7,723 nt of DNA from an uncultured bacterium (GTDB lineage Bacteria > Planctomycetota > Planctomycetia > Pirellulales > UBA1268). Positions 6,475 through 7,723 of this stretch are shown here, in pieces. The notes beneath the pieces were generated by a model. The model saw only the letters and a list, made by a program, of their open reading frames with translations. It did not search any database and was not told the origin of the DNA. The position numbers and the translations under genes were made by a program. The stretch lies in contig CALGAS010000283.1 of NCBI GenBank assembly GCA_937959175.1, positions 1 to 7,723 on the forward strand. The letters are read 5' to 3'. Positions within the stretch are counted from its first letter, which is position 1, and the number at the start of each line of letters is the position of its first letter.

Positions 6475-7368
6475 ATGCCCAGGCGGGTGCTGATCCAACT
6501 TGACGGCGACTCCCAGCCCAGCACGTTCGACGCAATCGTGGCGGTCGATGCGGGCGCCGACGTCCTCTTGCGGCATGGCAGCATCACCGCTGAGCAGGTG
6601 GTGCCGCTGGTGCACGGGGCGATGTTTACCCGCGGCGTCGACGGCCTGGCGTCGACCGCAATCTTCATCGGAGGATCCGACGTCGCCGCGGCCGAGGCGG
6701 TGGCGGCGAAGGTTCAGGAAACCTTCTTCGGCCCGCTCCGGGTCGGTGTGCTGATCGACCCCTCGGGGGCCAACACGACCGCGGCGGCGGCCGTGGTCTC
6801 GGCGGTGCGGCACTTGCCGCTCGGTGGAGGCTCGGCGGAACCGCTCGCGGCGGTCGTCCTCGGGGGTACGGGGCCGGTCGGACAGCGGGTCGCTCGCCTC
6901 TTGGCCGGCAAGGGGCTCAGCGTGGCGATCGCATCCCGGTCGCTGCCGCGGGCGGAGGCGACGGCCCGGCTGATTGAGAAGACGGCGGCCTCGAGCCGGG
7001 TCGCCGCGGTCGAGGCCCATGCTCCGATTCGCGCCGGGACGCCGCTGGCAAAGGTGCTGGCCGACGCCGATGTGATCGTGGCGGCGGGAGCGGCCGGTGC
7101 CACGCTTCTCGACGCGGCCGGGCGCGGGCTGGCGGAGCGGGCCAGGGTGCTGATCGACCTCAATGCCGTCCCTCCGGCCGGCATCGACGGCGTGCTGGCC
7201 GATGACAAGGGACGGACGGAAGGCCACGCAGTCTTGTACGGGGCCCTGGGCGTGGGAAGCATGAAGATGAAGATTCACCGGGCCGCCATCGAACGAATCT
7301 TCACCGAGCAGACGGCCGTCTTGGACGCGGAACAACTCCTCGCCCTCGGTGAGACCCTGGTGGAGTAG
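6475..7368 (+). CDS. mtdC: NAD(P)-dependent methylene-H4MPT dehydrogenase (MtdC/MtdB type)
   Basis: This enzyme oxidises methylene-H4MPT, the Fae product, to methenyl-H4MPT with reduction of NAD(P)+. The product has 297 residues, the usual length. The N-terminal catalytic half contains DAGADVLLRHGSITAEQVVP and VHGAMFTRGVDG, typical of the MtdA/MtdB/MtdC family. The Rossmann nucleotide-binding motif VVLGGTGPVGQR is at 127-138. ASRS (153-156) follows strand 2, where an Arg often favours NADP. DLNAVPPAGIDG (228-239) and GSMKMKIHRA (261-270) are also conserved. MtdC is the form known from planctomycetes, which with the inferred host is why I give that symbol; telling it from MtdB needs a tree. 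The start fits family alignment (MPRRVLIQLD). The best upstream purine run, AAGGG, is 14 bases away, so initiation probably depends on coupling to fae. Confidence 0.9.
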   Translation: MPRRVLIQLDGDSQPSTFDAIVAVDAGADVLLRHGSITAEQVVPLVHGAMFTRGVDGLASTAIFIGGSDVAAAEAVAAKVQETFFGPLRVGVLIDPSGANTTAAAAVVSAVRHLPLGGGSAEPLAAVVLGGTGPVGQRVARLLAGKGLSVAIASRSLPRAEATARLIEKTAASSRVAAVEAHAPIRAGTPLAKVLADADVIVAAGAAGATLLDAAGRGLAERARVLIDLNAVPPAGIDGVLADDKGRTEGHAVLYGALGVGSMKMKIHRAAIERIFTEQTAVLDAEQLLALGETLVE

Positions 7369-7373
7369 CCTTC

Positions 7374-7444
7374 GCAGACTGTGGAACAAGTCTGCCGCCG
7401 CAGGATGCGGCGATCGGCGACCCCCAAAAACCTCGGCTTTTTGG
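7374..7444 (+). terminator. Three tandem hairpins after mtdC, probable terminator region
   Basis: Starting six bases after the mtdC stop, three perfect hairpins follow one another. The first is GCAGACT (7374-7380) with AGTCTGC (7389-7395). The second is CGCCGCA (7396-7402) with TGCGGCG (7406-7412) around a 3-base loop. The third is CCAAAAA (7424-7430) with TTTTTGG (7438-7444). The first two abut with no gap. The only T-run is inside the third stem, so this is not a textbook intrinsic terminator, but its place suggests transcription end or 3'-end stabilisation. Confidence 0.45.
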
Positions 7445-7686
7445 AGAGTCGCTCAAGTGGAAAAAGGCCATGGAGGGCTTCTTCCACGGGCAGTTAGGGC
7501 CTTCCCCGTTGCTGGTGTCCGCCCGGGGCCGGGCGGTGAGATGCGGCCGCTGCGCGGCTCCTTCGGATTGACTCTGGGGGATTTTGCTCGAGGATGCTCG
7601 CGCGGCCGACGGGAAGTCTTTCGTGAGTCGCAAAGATTCCCCGGCTTCCGCGAACCCGCATCCCGCCCCGTCGTCGAGTTGGAAAA

Positions 7687-7723
7687 GGGTACAGGCACCT
7701 CGCTTCGCTCGGAGCCAGTCCCC
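7687..7723. repeat. REP-like imperfect palindrome at the right edge
   Basis: The segment is an imperfect palindrome centred on 7705: 12 of 17 stem positions pair around a TTC loop (7704-7706). Its outer arms are GGGTACAGGCACC and GGAGCCAGTCCCC. On the minus strand the centre reads GAGCGAAGCGA, where the GCGAAGC mini-hairpin is flanked by G-A mismatches. Such short imperfect palindromes in intergenic DNA resemble bacterial REP elements, and I recall near-identical sequence in planctomycete genomes. Only one copy is visible and it reaches the window edge, so repetition is not shown here. Confidence 0.5.

Larger units (their letters stand above)
7369..7723. other. Non-coding 3' region rich in hairpins
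   Basis: No gene is supported in these 355 bases; the open frames on the minus strand lack family-like sequence. Besides the terminator region, a 7-bp hairpin pairs CCGCCCG (7519-7525) with CGGGCGG (7530-7536), and a 5-bp one pairs 7546-7550 with 7554-7558. The last 37 bases form a REP-like palindrome. I recognise no RNA family or mobile-element gene. Confidence 0.6.

Noticed and set aside
5940..7389. Long minus-strand frames opposite fae and mtdC
   Set aside because: They are antisense to two unmistakable enzymes and consist of Arg/Gly/Asp-rich shadow sequence.
7275..7698. Minus-strand frames of 70-110 codons after mtdC as a possible small gene
   Set aside because: They have no ribosome binding site, overlap hairpins and mtdC, and show Pro/Arg/Ser-rich composition typical of non-coding GC-rich DNA.
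1..7723. A defence system, prophage, CRISPR array or insertion sequence
   Set aside because: All coding space is taken by housekeeping or C1-metabolism genes. I saw no spaced repeats, integrase, transposase or tRNA-linked boundary; the SMC is the chromosomal form with a normal-length arm and hinge, not a defence SMC.

Overview
The window is GC-rich bacterial chromosome and reads as a planctomycete, probably of the Pirellulales type. Three things point there: archaeal-type methanopterin-dependent C1 genes (fae and an mtdB/mtdC-like dehydrogenase), a lipoprotein joining a flagellar P-ring-like segment to HEAT repeats, and a REP-like palindrome at the right edge. The phylum call is inferred from gene content; no rRNA or other marker is present.

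Layout. Positions 1-2172 (minus) hold the N-terminal 724 codons of the chromosome-segregation ATPase SMC, whose C-terminal half lies beyond the left edge. Positions 2169-3884 (minus) encode a 571-residue FlgI-like/HEAT lipoprotein whose stop codon overlaps the smc start (ATGA), so the two form an operon read right to left. A 291-base divergent spacer (3885-4175) carries promoter-like sites for both directions and two inverted-repeat structures. On the plus strand, 4176-4673 encodes a RimI-like N-acetyltransferase. Converging on it is a minus-strand ATP-grasp ligase-like gene (4616-5851) whose last codons lie inside rimI. A 118-base divergent spacer separates this ligase from a plus-strand C1 operon: fae (5970-6467) and, 7 bases later, mtdC/mtdB (6475-7368). 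The last 355 bases are non-coding. They start with three closely packed hairpins, probably the mtdC terminator region, and end in an imperfect 37-base palindrome cut by the window edge.

How the genes fit together. Fae condenses formaldehyde with tetrahydromethanopterin, and MtdB/MtdC oxidises the resulting methylene-H4MPT to methenyl-H4MPT with NAD(P)+. Together they are the first two steps of H4MPT-linked formaldehyde oxidation or detoxification. The divergent ATP-grasp protein belongs to a predicted carboligase family and may act in cofactor synthesis or modification, but its reaction cannot be read from the sequence. smc, the lipoprotein gene and rimI are not obviously connected to C1 metabolism. 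I found no tRNA, rRNA, CRISPR array, insertion sequence, phage gene or defence system. The more unusual points are the lipoprotein-smc coupling, the antisense overlap of rimI with the ligase, a Tyr-to-Phe change at a RimI catalytic position, alternative hairpins ahead of rimI, and the structured 3' region.
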